Below are positions 32,994-42,003 of a stretch of DNA of 64,000 nt, piece by piece. The position numbers and the translations under genes were made by a program. The number at the start of each line of letters is the position of its first letter. Positions within the stretch are counted from its first letter, which is position 1. A model generated the notes under the pieces. That model was not told the origin of the DNA. It ran no database searches and worked only from the letters and a program-made list of their open reading frames with translations. The stretch is from JBMOKU01 sp049324315 (GTDB lineage: Bacteria; Bacillota; Clostridia; Peptostreptococcales; Thermotaleaceae), in assembly GCA_049324315.1 (NCBI GenBank), contig JBMOKU010000023.1, positions 1-64,000 of the forward strand, in the 5' to 3' direction.

Positions 32994-34082
32994 ATGAAAG
33001 TGGCAATCATTGGCGCCGGACTGTCTGGCCTGACCTGTGCCTACGAGCTTACTAGACACGGCATCACGCCTACCATCTATGAAAAGAGAAACCAAATCGG
33101 TGAGCAGCTGGACTATTCCATCGTCATGCTAAGAATCTATAACCGATTTCATACCTCCCCCAAGAAATATCTAATGAAAAACTATGGTTTCAGCGTCAAA
33201 CCCCTTCGACCGTTAAGACAAATTACCATGATCAGCCCCAGCAAAGAAGTGGTGGTCAATGGACATCTGGGCTATATTTTCAAAAAAGGGATGGAAAGGA
33301 ATTCATTAGAGTCTCAAATCATCAGTAAATTCAAACCAACAATTCTCTTTAATAGATATATTACCCCTGAGGATATAGACAAAATGAAAAGGGAATATGA
33401 TGCCATTGTATGGGCCACTGGCACCTGTGAACTGGCAAAAGAACTTGGCGTCTTCCACAACATCTTCAATGCATGGACCCGTCTTGCCACCATCATAGGA
33501 AATTTTCAGCCCGATCAAATGATGATGTGGGTGAATACAGAGTATGCAAAATGCGGTTATGCCTATTTTATTCCATACGATAGGCATCGAGCAGTCTTGG
33601 CCTTGATCGCCAACAATATCACCTATTCAGAGCTGGATTTTTATTGGAAGCATTTTCTATTCAAGGAGAATATAGGATACAAGATTGTGGAGACGAGAGA
33701 TGTGGAACACAATTTAGGTGCTGTATATCCCATTCAGAAGGATAATCTCTATCTTATCGGTAATGCCGGAGGGATGCTTGATAACTTTTTGGGATTCGGC
33801 GCAATGAATGCCATAGAAAGCGGTATTTTGGCTGCCCGCTCCATGGCCCGCTGCTCCCTAGACTTCAACACCATCATGAAGCCTATCCTAGAAGATATAG
33901 CATTAAAGCAGGAATTCAGGAAACTGATGAACACCTTTGAGAATAAAGATTTCGACAGACTTATCCGCCTGCTGGGATTTCCCATGGTGAAACAGTTTAT
34001 ATACAACAATCCCTTCTATAAAATAAATCCTAGTGCGTATCTTTTGAAGTATTTCACAGAATGGAAACGCCGTTCCCACTAA
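32994..34082 (+). CDS. FAD-dependent oxidoreductase, copy 2
   Basis: A 362-residue paralogue of the protein at 30255. N-terminal VAIIGAGLSGLTCAYELTRHG binds FAD and the second motif is GNAGGMLDNFLGFGAMNAIE near residue 258. AAAGGAGTATCCTATT precedes the ATG. It pairs with the membrane protein gene just upstream, mirroring the other module. Its last codons overlap by four bases with the convergent germination gene, inside a terminator stem. Confidence 0.85.
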   Translation: MKVAIIGAGLSGLTCAYELTRHGITPTIYEKRNQIGEQLDYSIVMLRIYNRFHTSPKKYLMKNYGFSVKPLRPLRQITMISPSKEVVVNGHLGYIFKKGMERNSLESQIISKFKPTILFNRYITPEDIDKMKREYDAIVWATGTCELAKELGVFHNIFNAWTRLATIIGNFQPDQMMMWVNTEYAKCGYAYFIPYDRHRAVLALIANNITYSELDFYWKHFLFKENIGYKIVETRDVEHNLGAVYPIQKDNLYLIGNAGGMLDNFLGFGAMNAIESGILAARSMARCSLDFNTIMKPILEDIALKQEFRKLMNTFENKDFDRLIRLLGFPMVKQFIYNNPFYKINPSAYLLKYFTEWKRRSH

Positions 34083-34098
34083 AAGGAACGGCTTTTTT
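34069..34098 (+). terminator. Terminator at the convergent gene ends
   Basis: Arms GCCGTTCC (34069-34076) and GGAACGGC (34085-34092) are followed by TTTTTT. The stem covers the final codons of both the FAD oxidoreductase and the minus-strand germination permease gene. Confidence 0.9.
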
Positions 34099-35194
34099 GC
34101 TGCTGATGCCGTTTCCATTCGGCAGCGAGCCATACTATGATGGGCAAAATCACTGCAAAGGGAAAAGTATAATAGGGAAATACTTTAGCTAGTGCAACAT
34201 TTTCCAATACACTCTCCTGAATAAAAAAAGCAACACTATACATTAACAATCCAACGGGCAGCACCAGAAATCGATAATCTGGAAAACTAAAAAACTTTGA
34301 AATTCCTTTGCTTACAGAAAGGAGACATACACTGATTTTCAAAAAGCCTGCCGTCATGGTGGCAAGAATGGTCACCACCTCCATCCGCTGGATAATTTCG
34401 GCAACTTGTACCTCGCTGGCAGCACTGTGATTTGGAAAAAAGGATGCCTGATATATACCTTCTCCTAATACCAGCATCTCTGTTACCGAAACCCCTACAA
34501 TCATGATTCCCGCCATGAATAGACCGATAAGATAGATACGATAGGGGGATTTCTTTGACGGTAGGGTAAGCAGGGCCATAGTGAAAACAACGATTTCCGT
34601 AAAGGGGAAGGAAAAAGCGGAAAAGGCCCCTCTTAAGACCGGTCTAATACCGTTATAAAAAACAGGAAGGATATTATTTATATCCATTTGAGGAATCAAC
34701 ATTAGAATGATAGCGGTAGGCAAGGGGGCATTAAGCAGCACAAACAGAGTTGCCCATCTGCCCATCACTTCGATTCCTTCCCGCACGATCCAAACACAAA
34801 GAAATGTCATCATCCCCATGGGTATGGCAATAGGAGTCTCTGGGATTGAGAGGGTCACGGGGAAATCCCCCATATTACGGATGACCAAGGAACCCAGAAA
34901 AAAGGCAAACCAGATGAAAAACAAGCTGACCCCTTTACCCATCGTTTTCCCAAAGATCGCCTGCAAAATATCAAACAAGTCCTTTCCCGGATAGAGAGAT
35001 AGAATTCTGGAATAGACCAACAGAACCGGAATGGCAGCAGCGATGGCAAGCAGAATAGCAATGCCTATATCTCCACCTGCCTGGGGAGCGGTCTGCATGG
35101 CCAGTGCTCCGCCTGATATAAACAGGATCACCAGACCTATACCCTCCCAGTCGTTGATACATTCTCTATTCATTGACCTGCAGCCCCTTTCCAT
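34079..35194 (-). CDS. gerAB: Spore germination permease subunit (GerAB family), second copy
   Basis: A 371-residue protein of the Spore_permease family, part of the APC superfamily, with about ten helices. It has EGIGLVILFISGGALAMQTAP near the N-terminus and SIPETPIAIPMG near residue 120. GerAB proteins are thought to bind the germinant. The start used here has AAAAGGA upstream. An ATG at 35173 is an alternative. It overlaps the upstream permease gene by 29 bases, so the two B subunits are translated together. Confidence 0.88.
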   Translation of the reverse strand: MERGCRSMNRECINDWEGIGLVILFISGGALAMQTAPQAGGDIGIAILLAIAAAIPVLLVYSRILSLYPGKDLFDILQAIFGKTMGKGVSLFFIWFAFFLGSLVIRNMGDFPVTLSIPETPIAIPMGMMTFLCVWIVREGIEVMGRWATLFVLLNAPLPTAIILMLIPQMDINNILPVFYNGIRPVLRGAFSAFSFPFTEIVVFTMALLTLPSKKSPYRIYLIGLFMAGIMIVGVSVTEMLVLGEGIYQASFFPNHSAASEVQVAEIIQRMEVVTILATMTAGFLKISVCLLSVSKGISKFFSFPDYRFLVLPVGLLMYSVAFFIQESVLENVALAKVFPYYTFPFAVILPIIVWLAAEWKRHQQQKSRSF

Positions 35195-36272
35195 TTATTT
35201 TCCTTTTTTTGAGTTCTGCTCCAATCAAAATGAAAGCCGGTAAAATAGCTTGAAAGAAGAAAGCATAATAGCTCCATGTGGAAAATGCCCACTCAAACAT
35301 TTCCATCTGACTGTCGTAGACCAGCCATGCCATATTGAGCATCAGCAGTCCCATCGGCAGCACGAGAAATCGATAATCTTCCAAGTTCAATATACTGCCG
35401 AAACCCTTGCATGCACCCATCAAGCACATGGAAATCTTTATATATCCGGCTCCGAAGAAGGCAATGCCGGTAATAATCTCTACCCTTTGGAAAAAATTTC
35501 CGATATTCAGTCTCCGTACAGCACTATAGGATGGAAAGTACAGAGCGGTATACTGATGCTCTCCCAATACCAACAGTTCAGCCAGCGTGGTACAAAGGAC
35601 AGTCAAACCACCGATGGCCAATCCCAAAAAGAAAACACCGTAAGTCTGTTTTTTATTTTCAAAGCTTGTTAATACCAAAGTAAAGATCACTGTTTCAGCA
35701 AAGGGAAAGGTAAAATCCGAAAAGGCGGCCATCAGTACAGGCTTCAAGCCCTTTGACAGTACAGGCCTCAAACGATCTATTTCGTAGAGTGGTATCATAA
35801 AAAGGATCGTCATAAAAATGAGGGGCAGCAGAATCAGCAAGGATACTTTTCCCCATTTTCCCAATACTTCAATGCCATCCCGGACACCCCACGAGCATAT
35901 CAAAATTAGTACAAGCATGGGGAAAGCGCGGGGAGTTTGCGGCAAACTGACTGTCGTAACAAACTCTCCAAAGTTTCGCAGCACCAAAGAACCCAAATGG
36001 AAGGCAAACCATAGATAGAAAAGGGATATCCCTTTACCTATGACTTTCCCAAAAACAGCTTCTAGGATTTCATATAGATTTTTCCCGGAAAATAGACTTA
36101 GCAGTCTCCCATAGATGAACAACGCAGGCAAAGACATCAGTATCCCTACCAGTATGGCAAGCCAGGCATCCTTCCCTGCCGCCGTCCCCACCCCCATGAC
36201 CAAGGTGCTCCCCATGATAAATAGGGAGATCAAGCACACGCCCTGTCTAAAACTAATCCTTTCACTGTTCAA
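35166..36272 (-). CDS. gerAB: Spore germination permease subunit (GerAB family), first copy
   Basis: A 368-residue paralogue of the next gene with about ten helices. It starts MNSERISFRQGVCLISLF and has SLPQTPRAFPM near residue 120 and FSDFTFPFAETVIFTLVL near residue 190. It lies 18 bases after a gerAC gene. Two B subunits in one receptor locus suggest either two receptors or one with altered germinant range. Confidence 0.88.
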   Translation of the reverse strand: MNSERISFRQGVCLISLFIMGSTLVMGVGTAAGKDAWLAILVGILMSLPALFIYGRLLSLFSGKNLYEILEAVFGKVIGKGISLFYLWFAFHLGSLVLRNFGEFVTTVSLPQTPRAFPMLVLILICSWGVRDGIEVLGKWGKVSLLILLPLIFMTILFMIPLYEIDRLRPVLSKGLKPVLMAAFSDFTFPFAETVIFTLVLTSFENKKQTYGVFFLGLAIGGLTVLCTTLAELLVLGEHQYTALYFPSYSAVRRLNIGNFFQRVEIITGIAFFGAGYIKISMCLMGACKGFGSILNLEDYRFLVLPMGLLMLNMAWLVYDSQMEMFEWAFSTWSYYAFFFQAILPAFILIGAELKKRKINGKGLQVNE

Positions 36273-36290
36273 TGCACGGCCCCCTGTTCA

Positions 36291-37445
36291 TCAAATTCCG
36301 CCCCCGGCCTTCAAGGGCTTATTGTGGAGGGCACTTCCCCGGATCTTCACCTTTACGTCCACCTCTACATCCATGATGGGAAAAATCTTATCCCAATCCT
36401 CTCTAATTTCTTTCCAGATATCCGGCATATGCCGTTTCACCGCCCTGCCAAATCCAAAAATATCACTGCCGTATTCCTTTTGTACCTTTTTCACTACATC
36501 CTTGATATCTTGCCTCACCAAATCTGCAGCGTCTTTTTCCAACTCTCCCCTGTTCATTTTATCTATCACATCCGTATGTCCGTCAATCTCCGCAATGTTC
36601 ACAATAATTTCTTCCACGGTTATCCTCATACTCAGCTTTCCATCTTGATAGAAGGGTTCCATTTTTGAACTGCTGTTGAAGATTTCCAGGGCTATTTCCG
36701 CAAATTCTCCATCTATATTGGTATCAACGTTGATCAAACCTCCTCCTATTTCATCAATGATCCAAGCGTAGCTTCTAGTCTCCCGCTCATTCAGTTTCCC
36801 CACCAGCTTGTCATCCTTGAATACGGCGGTGCCAGCCACTTGATACATCTTCCCCTTGCCCACCGGCACGACCCGGATAAGGGGCATGGTGGGAGAAACA
36901 CCCTCCGCATATTGATACTTGATGTATTCCCACAGTCTGACACCGTGGAACCTGGTCACGCTATCTTCTGCCTTTATGATATCTTCAATATAATAGGACC
37001 GTACCTGACCGATTTTTCCCACATCTGTCTGCAGTACTTCCCCTGCCGTTTCTTCCTCGGCAATGAACAGCCACATGTCCCGCCGTACTTCTGCATCCCT
37101 GTACATCATGTCCAGAAAGGGTGTCGTTCCCTTTTTCGCTGCTTCCTCACCAATAAGCAATACTTTGCTGTGGGCCCAAGAGGGCTTTTTACTGGCCTCT
37201 ATAATCAGATCCCGAATGGCTTCAAAGATGGTTTGTCCGTCGCTTTCATAGATCTCCCCCTTTAACCCCACCTCCTCTGTGGGTCTGACAACCTCTGCCG
37301 TAATATGATAGCCCGGCTTACCCTTTGCCGAGTCAATGGCAGCACCGGACACTATAATCATTTGATTGACATCCTTATAGTTCCAGCATCCCGTCAAAGA
37401 GAGTATTGCAATGATTAGCAATGACAGCATTCCTTTCCATTTCAT
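36291..37445 (-). CDS. gerAC: Spore germination lipoprotein (GerAC family), second copy
   Basis: A 384-residue Ger(x)C protein. The signal peptide ends in the lipobox ILSLTGCWNY, with Cys21 as the lipid anchor. The N-terminal domain has the typical RDAEVRRDMWLFIAEE near residue 120, and the C-terminal domain ends in the beta-rich segment DVEVDVKVKIRGSAL. It pairs with the gerAB genes just downstream. It is cut off from the upstream gerAA-gerAC part by a 246-base gap with a repeat element. Confidence 0.9.
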   Translation of the reverse strand: MKWKGMLSLLIIAILSLTGCWNYKDVNQMIIVSGAAIDSAKGKPGYHITAEVVRPTEEVGLKGEIYESDGQTIFEAIRDLIIEASKKPSWAHSKVLLIGEEAAKKGTTPFLDMMYRDAEVRRDMWLFIAEEETAGEVLQTDVGKIGQVRSYYIEDIIKAEDSVTRFHGVRLWEYIKYQYAEGVSPTMPLIRVVPVGKGKMYQVAGTAVFKDDKLVGKLNERETRSYAWIIDEIGGGLINVDTNIDGEFAEIALEIFNSSSKMEPFYQDGKLSMRITVEEIIVNIAEIDGHTDVIDKMNRGELEKDAADLVRQDIKDVVKKVQKEYGSDIFGFGRAVKRHMPDIWKEIREDWDKIFPIMDVEVDVKVKIRGSALHNKPLKAGGGI

Positions 37446-37538
37446 GTCCTACCCCTTCTTATATCTCTACGATTTTAGAATTTTATTTTTATAGCCATGT
37501 GATTCTATTTAAGAACTGTCACTAGCAGCATTCGATTC

Positions 37539-37620
37539 ACGATACGCGATACACGTTGTTCGGTATAGAGTCAATCTTTAAGGTCTTTTTTTGTACCGTG
37601 TACCGTGCAACGCGTATCAA
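37539..37620. repeat. Heptad-repeat element E5 inside the germination cluster
   Basis: Left end ACGATAC, GCGATAC, ACGTTGT (37539-37559). Right end GTACCGT, GTACCGT, GCAACGC, GTATCAA (37593-37620), which is the opposite sense. The spacer includes AAGGTCTTTTTTTG. The design matches E2, E3 and E6 but with different units. The other bases of the 246-base gap show no gene. Confidence 0.6.
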
Positions 37621-37691
37621 GACATAAAACAAAAACTTTATTCGGAATAAAAATTTTTTTGTAAATTCCCGCGGCATAACTCTATAGATCA

Positions 37692-37907
37692 TCACTGCTG
37701 TTTTCCCACCACAGCTTCCACAATTTTTGTAATGTACTTTGCCGGGCTGGGGATTTCCACCCCCAGGCTGAGCAGCAGACTGAGTATAAAGGCGCCTCCG
37801 AATAAGACGGAGTATACCACCAGTTCTTTCTTTTGCTTTTTTTTGATCAATGGAATGATCTCTATGGCACCTATTACGATGTATGCCAGTATCACCAGTA
37901 CAAACAT
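37692..37907 (-). CDS. Small germination-receptor D-type subunit
   Basis: A 71-residue protein with two transmembrane helices (about residues 2-20 and 29-50) split by KKKQKKE. Small two-helix D proteins of this size accompany several Bacillus GerA-type receptors and modulate them. Its place four bases after gerAC supports this. The sequence itself gives no family-specific motif. Confidence 0.65.
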   Translation of the reverse strand: MFVLVILAYIVIGAIEIIPLIKKKQKKELVVYSVLFGGAFILSLLLSLGVEIPSPAKYITKIVEAVVGKQQ

Positions 37908-37911
37908 TGGA

Positions 37912-39078
37912 TTATTTCACCTCGATTGGTTTTGACCGCAGAGCACTGCCCTGGATCTTGATTTCCACGTGGACATCGGTCTTCACTTTCGAATAGATTT
38001 CCGGCCAGTCAGCTTTGATTTCCTTCCACAGCTCGGGCATCTCAATTTCCACTTTATTGCCAAAACCGTAGATATCCGTGCCGTATTCTTTCTGGGTTTT
38101 ATGGATAACTGCTTCAATACGCTGCTTGATTTGCTGTTCCGCAATCTTTTTCAGCGTTTCTCGGTTTTTCTCTTCGATAAAATCCTTTTGGCTGTCGATT
38201 TCAGCAATATTCACCACGGTTTTCACATCAATTTTCATTCGCAGTTCCCCATCCTCATAGATGGGCTTTATTTTTGCTTTGTTATTAAAAACCTCCAGGG
38301 AAATTCGTTCTACATCTTTTCCCTTCTTTGCCTCGATAACAAGGATGCCACCCTTCATTTTATCTGCTGCCATAAGATAGTACATGGTTTCCGTGCCATC
38401 CAACCATCCCACCTGCTGCCATCCTCGAAATACGGCGGTGCCAAAAATTTCCCCAGTTACCTTGTCCTTATAATGCCCCAGTCTTACGGTGGGAATCGTT
38501 GCCGATATCCCCTCTGTCTGCAGTTGATCCGTGAATTCCCATAGTTTAACGGCAGCATATTTTGACGTAGCACCTTCATTTTTTAGCATGTCTTCCAGAT
38601 AAAACGATGTGATGCTCTCCGTCTCAATCTTAATATCCGTCAAGATCTCTTCAGCGGTTTTTTCCATGGAATAGAGCATCAAAATGTCGTCCCGTGTTTC
38701 TGCATCCCGTCGAAACCAGTCCAAGACACCCACAAACTTGTCATGATTGTCTGCTACGCTTCTCCCCAGAATTATCACCTTGGCATGGCTCCAGAATACT
38801 CTTCTACCTGTTTTGGTAACGGAATTTCTGGCCGCATCAAAAAAATTATGACCTCTCCCCTCTAAGACCTGTGGTTCTATGGCCATTTTTTCTCCCTTTT
38901 GCACCGGCACAGCCACTTCCACACTCATGATGACTTCATCTGTGCTTTTATCGTAATCAATGGCAACACCGGTGGCCACAGCTTTATCACTGATCTCTTT
39001 ATAGTTCCAGCATCCAGGAAGGATTGTCATATTCATGAGTAGAAGAAGGATAAAGAGTGTACGCTTCGTTTTTCTCAT
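37912..39078 (-). CDS. gerAC: Spore germination lipoprotein (GerAC family), first copy
   Basis: A 388-residue Ger(x)C lipoprotein with lipobox NMTILPGCWNY, Cys near residue 23. FRRDAETRDDILMLYSMEK near residue 125 matches the family, as does the end TDVHVEIKIQGSALRS. The ATG lies four bases after the gerAA stop, so translation is coupled. It would sit on the outer face of the inner spore membrane. Confidence 0.92.
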   Translation of the reverse strand: MRKTKRTLFILLLLMNMTILPGCWNYKEISDKAVATGVAIDYDKSTDEVIMSVEVAVPVQKGEKMAIEPQVLEGRGHNFFDAARNSVTKTGRRVFWSHAKVIILGRSVADNHDKFVGVLDWFRRDAETRDDILMLYSMEKTAEEILTDIKIETESITSFYLEDMLKNEGATSKYAAVKLWEFTDQLQTEGISATIPTVRLGHYKDKVTGEIFGTAVFRGWQQVGWLDGTETMYYLMAADKMKGGILVIEAKKGKDVERISLEVFNNKAKIKPIYEDGELRMKIDVKTVVNIAEIDSQKDFIEEKNRETLKKIAEQQIKQRIEAVIHKTQKEYGTDIYGFGNKVEIEMPELWKEIKADWPEIYSKVKTDVHVEIKIQGSALRSKPIEVK

Positions 39079-39082
39079 CCTA

Positions 39083-40633
39083 TTACCTCTTTTCGGGAAG
39101 TTCAGACTTCTTCTTCCGTATAGGGTTTTTGTGGTTAAACAGCTTAGGCCTGTAGTACATCAGCCACCAAGGTGCCCTTACAGCTGTATCTTTGATATCC
39201 TGCATCTTGATATCACCGATGGTAAGCATATAGGGAATGCCAAAGGAGCGCATGGACATAAGATGAATAAACAGGCCAATCAGACCGAAGATGTAACCGT
39301 ACAGTCCCAGAAATGCGGAAAGAATCAAAAAGATGGTTCTGGTTACAATAAGGGGGCCCAGCATCTTTGGCAGCAGGAAATTGGAGATGCCTGTCAGGGC
39401 CGTAACAATAACGATGGGGGCACTGACGAATTTGGCATTCACCGCGGCCTCTCCCAAAATCAATGCACCAACAAAGCTGATAACCGCACCGATGGGCTGG
39501 GGCAGTCTTACCCCACCTTCCCGCAGGATCTCGAAGGCCAGCAGCATCAATAGCGCCTCTACAATGGTAGGAAAAGGAATCCCTTCCCTGGCCGCATAAA
39601 TACTCAACAGCAGTGGTGTAGGGATCATTTCCTGATGATAGGTAGCCAAAGCCACGTAAACCGCCGGTACACTGGTAGATAGCAGAAAACCCAAAAACCG
39701 CAGCATCCGGTTGATGGATGAAAATATATAGCCATTATAATAGTCCTCATTGGCTTGAAAATATTCAATGAACAGATAGGGCACTGTAAGTACAAAGGGT
39801 GTTCCATCAACGACGATGGCTACCCTACCTTCTAACAGGTTTGCTGCAACAATGTCCGGCCTCTCGGTATTTCCTACGGTAGAATATGGAGATAAAGGGG
39901 AATCCTCAATAAATTCTTCAATATAGCCGGATTCTAAAATACCGTCGATCTTTATATCATCCAAACGCTTTTGCACTTCTTTTAGAATCTTTTCATTGAC
40001 GAGACTTTCAATATAGCAAACGCATACTTTTGTCCTGGTTCGCGTACCTACATCACGGAACTGAAACTTCAAATCAGGACTTTTTATTTTCCTCTTGATC
40101 AGGGATAGATTGATAAGAATGGATTCATTAAAGCCCTCCCGTGGCCCCCTAACCGCACCTTCTGAAAGTGGCTCTTCAATGGCCCGGACATTCCATCCCT
40201 TAGTATCCATCACCACGGCTTCCGCCAGACCATCCACCAGCAGGATACTTTCCCCGTATAGCACGGCTTCTACTAGCTTGACTACATCCTTTTCTTTCTT
40301 CATATTGCCAAAGACGATGACTTTATGCATAAGAAAGTCCATGAAGCTTTCTTCTGTATCCTTATCCATGGCGCTGTACATCAGGGGTTGTACGATGTTT
40401 TCACTGATGCTTTCCTGGTTGGCCAGTCCATCAGTAAAGATAATGCAGCATTTTCGATCATCGAATTTGTGCATTGAAAATTCCCGATACCGAATAGTCT
40501 CATCCTTATCGAAGATGCTTCTAAACATCGTTAGGTTATCTGCCAAAGACTTCTTCAGTTTCTCTTCTTGTTGACTGTTCTCACTATTTTCCGGTTTCTT
40601 ACCTAAAAACATGTCCCATAAAAATCGATACAT
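39083..40633 (-). CDS. gerAA: Spore germination protein (GerAA family)
   Basis: A 516-residue GerA/SpoVAF-family protein, slightly longer than usual. The soluble N-terminal part has CVCYIESLVNEKILKEVQKR near residue 208 and VAIVVDGTPFVLTVPYLFIE near residue 275. The C-terminal third has several helices, including ILREGGVRLPQPIGAVISFV. The A subunit is thought to form the receptor's ion-conducting core. It is the first gene of the cluster and the only A subunit here. Confidence 0.93.
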   Translation of the reverse strand: MYRFLWDMFLGKKPENSENSQQEEKLKKSLADNLTMFRSIFDKDETIRYREFSMHKFDDRKCCIIFTDGLANQESISENIVQPLMYSAMDKDTEESFMDFLMHKVIVFGNMKKEKDVVKLVEAVLYGESILLVDGLAEAVVMDTKGWNVRAIEEPLSEGAVRGPREGFNESILINLSLIKRKIKSPDLKFQFRDVGTRTRTKVCVCYIESLVNEKILKEVQKRLDDIKIDGILESGYIEEFIEDSPLSPYSTVGNTERPDIVAANLLEGRVAIVVDGTPFVLTVPYLFIEYFQANEDYYNGYIFSSINRMLRFLGFLLSTSVPAVYVALATYHQEMIPTPLLLSIYAAREGIPFPTIVEALLMLLAFEILREGGVRLPQPIGAVISFVGALILGEAAVNAKFVSAPIVIVTALTGISNFLLPKMLGPLIVTRTIFLILSAFLGLYGYIFGLIGLFIHLMSMRSFGIPYMLTIGDIKMQDIKDTAVRAPWWLMYYRPKLFNHKNPIRKKKSELPEKR

Positions 40634-40764
40634 AGCGCCACCCTTTACTCTCAGCGTTCGACATACGAAACAGAACAGGAACCTACATCGTGATTCCTGC
40701 TATTATGCTAATATTATTTTCAAATCCTGTATGTTTCATCCAAAAAACTATAAATGTTCCAAAT

Positions 40765-40795
40765 AAAAAAAAGAAGCCCTCACTAAAGAGCTTCC
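40765..40795 (-). terminator. Terminator of the small lipoprotein gene
   Basis: Arms GAAGCCCT (40773-40780) and AGAGCTTC (40787-40794) are followed on the minus strand by TTTTTTTT. It lies 18 bases after the stop of the gene at 40813. Confidence 0.85.
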
Positions 40796-40812
40796 TTACT
40801 AACAGTATTTGA

Positions 40813-41163
40813 TTATTCGGCTTTTTCAATTTTCGTCAGGATCAACTGATCGAACTCATTCTTTTCATAGGTGATGATGACCTTGTCATTTTCCTCTAGA
40901 TCCGCTGCAGCATCTTGTACTTTTTCAGTACGAAAGGCCATTGGTTCACCATCGATCATGATTTCAATGGAATTGGAATCTATCTGTCCCACATAAACCC
41001 CTTCAACATCTTCAAAGACATTTTCATTGTTCTGGTCATTTTGATCTGTATTTTGCTGGTCTTCGGCAGGTGGTTTCGGGGTTTCCTCCGGCTTTTTCTG
41101 GCATCCTGCCACAAGTCCTGTGGCTAGTACAATAGTAAGTAATATGACGATAGCTTTTTTCAT
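40813..41163 (-). CDS. Small lipoprotein of unknown function
   Basis: A 116-residue protein. The signal peptide ends in the lipobox TGLVAGCQKK, Cys near residue 21. A Pro/Gln/Asn/Asp-rich linker (residues 25-50) is followed by a small beta-rich domain with YVGQIDSNSIEIMIDGEPM. Similar short domains occur after linkers in Firmicute surface proteins. No function is assigned. Confidence 0.8.
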   Translation of the reverse strand: MKKAIVILLTIVLATGLVAGCQKKPEETPKPPAEDQQNTDQNDQNNENVFEDVEGVYVGQIDSNSIEIMIDGEPMAFRTEKVQDAAADLEENDKVIITYEKNEFDQLILTKIEKAE

Positions 41164-41366
41164 GACCCTCTCCCTCTCTCTTCTCTTTTTATATATTTAC
41201 CCCTTCATCTTATAAAGTATCAAATAATCTCACAAAAGTCTATATTGAGAAGCTTTTTTATTGTTCCCTCTATCCGGGTATAAAATACAATAGTTCCCAT
41301 ATTATAGATATATGCTATAATAAAAATTGAAGGTATCATAAAACAAACATTTAGGAGTGAGCATGC

Positions 41367-41570
41367 ATGTCAAAAAAACGAAAAAAGAAGAGAGAAACCG
41401 TGGGTACCATTAAGTATACCGATTTGGTCATCCATTCCTCTAACAAACTGGGTAAACACCTGGATATCGTCAAAACAGGCACAGGTACACACAAAAGCAA
41501 AAAGGAATATGATCGTAAGAAAGAAAAATCAGCCCTCAGCAAGATCCTTAAAGATGATGCGGAGGGCTGA
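41367..41570 (+). CDS. Small basic protein of unknown function
   Basis: A 67-residue Lys-rich protein starting MSKKRKKKRETVGTIKYTD. TTTAGGAGTGAGCATGC precedes the ATG. The charge suggests nucleic acid or ribosome contact, but no family was recognised. A TATAAT at about 41311-41316 may be its -10 box. The stop codon lies inside the terminator stem. Confidence 0.7.
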   Translation: MSKKRKKKRETVGTIKYTDLVIHSSNKLGKHLDIVKTGTGTHKSKKEYDRKKEKSALSKILKDDAEG

Positions 41571-41577
41571 TTTTTTG
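41529..41577 (+). terminator. Terminator overlapping the end of the small basic protein gene
   Basis: Arms TCAGCCCTC (41529-41537) and GAGGGCTGA (41562-41570) are followed by TTTTTT. The TGA stop of the coding region is the last triplet of the stem. Confidence 0.85.
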
Positions 41578-41610
41578 TTTAGTTATACCATTTGGAAATA
41601 ATTTACCTTA

Positions 41611-41639
41611 TTGACTTGCATGCTTATATATATTAGAAT
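41611..41639 (+). promoter_or_regulatory. Promoter of the trpP T-box transcript
   Basis: -35 TTGACT (41611-41616), a 17-base spacer and -10 TAGAAT (41634-41639). Transcription should start near 41646, directly before the T-box leader. Confidence 0.85.
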
Positions 41640-41645
41640 CGGTAG

Positions 41646-41940
41646 TAACAAGAAAATAAAATTCTTTGAACAGGAGTAGTAGGCAGAAAATCAAGCTTCA
41701 GCGAGTCGGAGTTGGTGGGAGTCCGATGCTTAGAATTCTGGTGAATGGACCTGGGAGAAGCAGGGTGAAATGAAGGAGAGTAGCCTATGCCGGGGGTTTC
41801 CCGTTATAGAAACAGGATATCGAGTATTTATTGCTCCGTATCTGATAAGTGAGACAGGATGATCCTGTCTAATCAGGGTGGTATCGCGGAAGTAAGCCTT
41901 TCGTCCCTTTATAGTTATATGGGGATGAAAGGCTTTTTTT
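41646..41940 (+). promoter_or_regulatory. Tryptophan T-box leader
   Basis: The leader has the T-box core AGGGTGGTATCGCGG (41875-41889), one base off the usual GGTACCGCGG. A terminator follows (AAGCCTTTCGTCCC / GGGATGAAAGGCTT then TTTTTTT, to 41940). In stem I the GAA-TGG-ACC context places the specifier codon TGG (Trp) at 41746-41748. Uncharged tRNA-Trp should stabilise the antiterminator and switch on trpP. This matches the downstream gene exactly. Confidence 0.93.
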
Positions 41941-42003
41941 ATTTATATATAGATATGGAACAGTAAAGGTTGATTTTCCTTATAAACATGTTCTTTTGTG
42001 AAG

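Noticed and set aside
35250..35672. Open frame of 140 codons opposite a gerAB gene
   Set aside because: It is antisense to a clear membrane-protein gene, and such shadows are common opposite hydrophobic coding sequence.
41646..41940. Guanine or ykkC-type riboswitch before trpP
   Set aside because: The AGGGTGG...CGCGG core, the TGG specifier context and the terminator identify a T-box instead.
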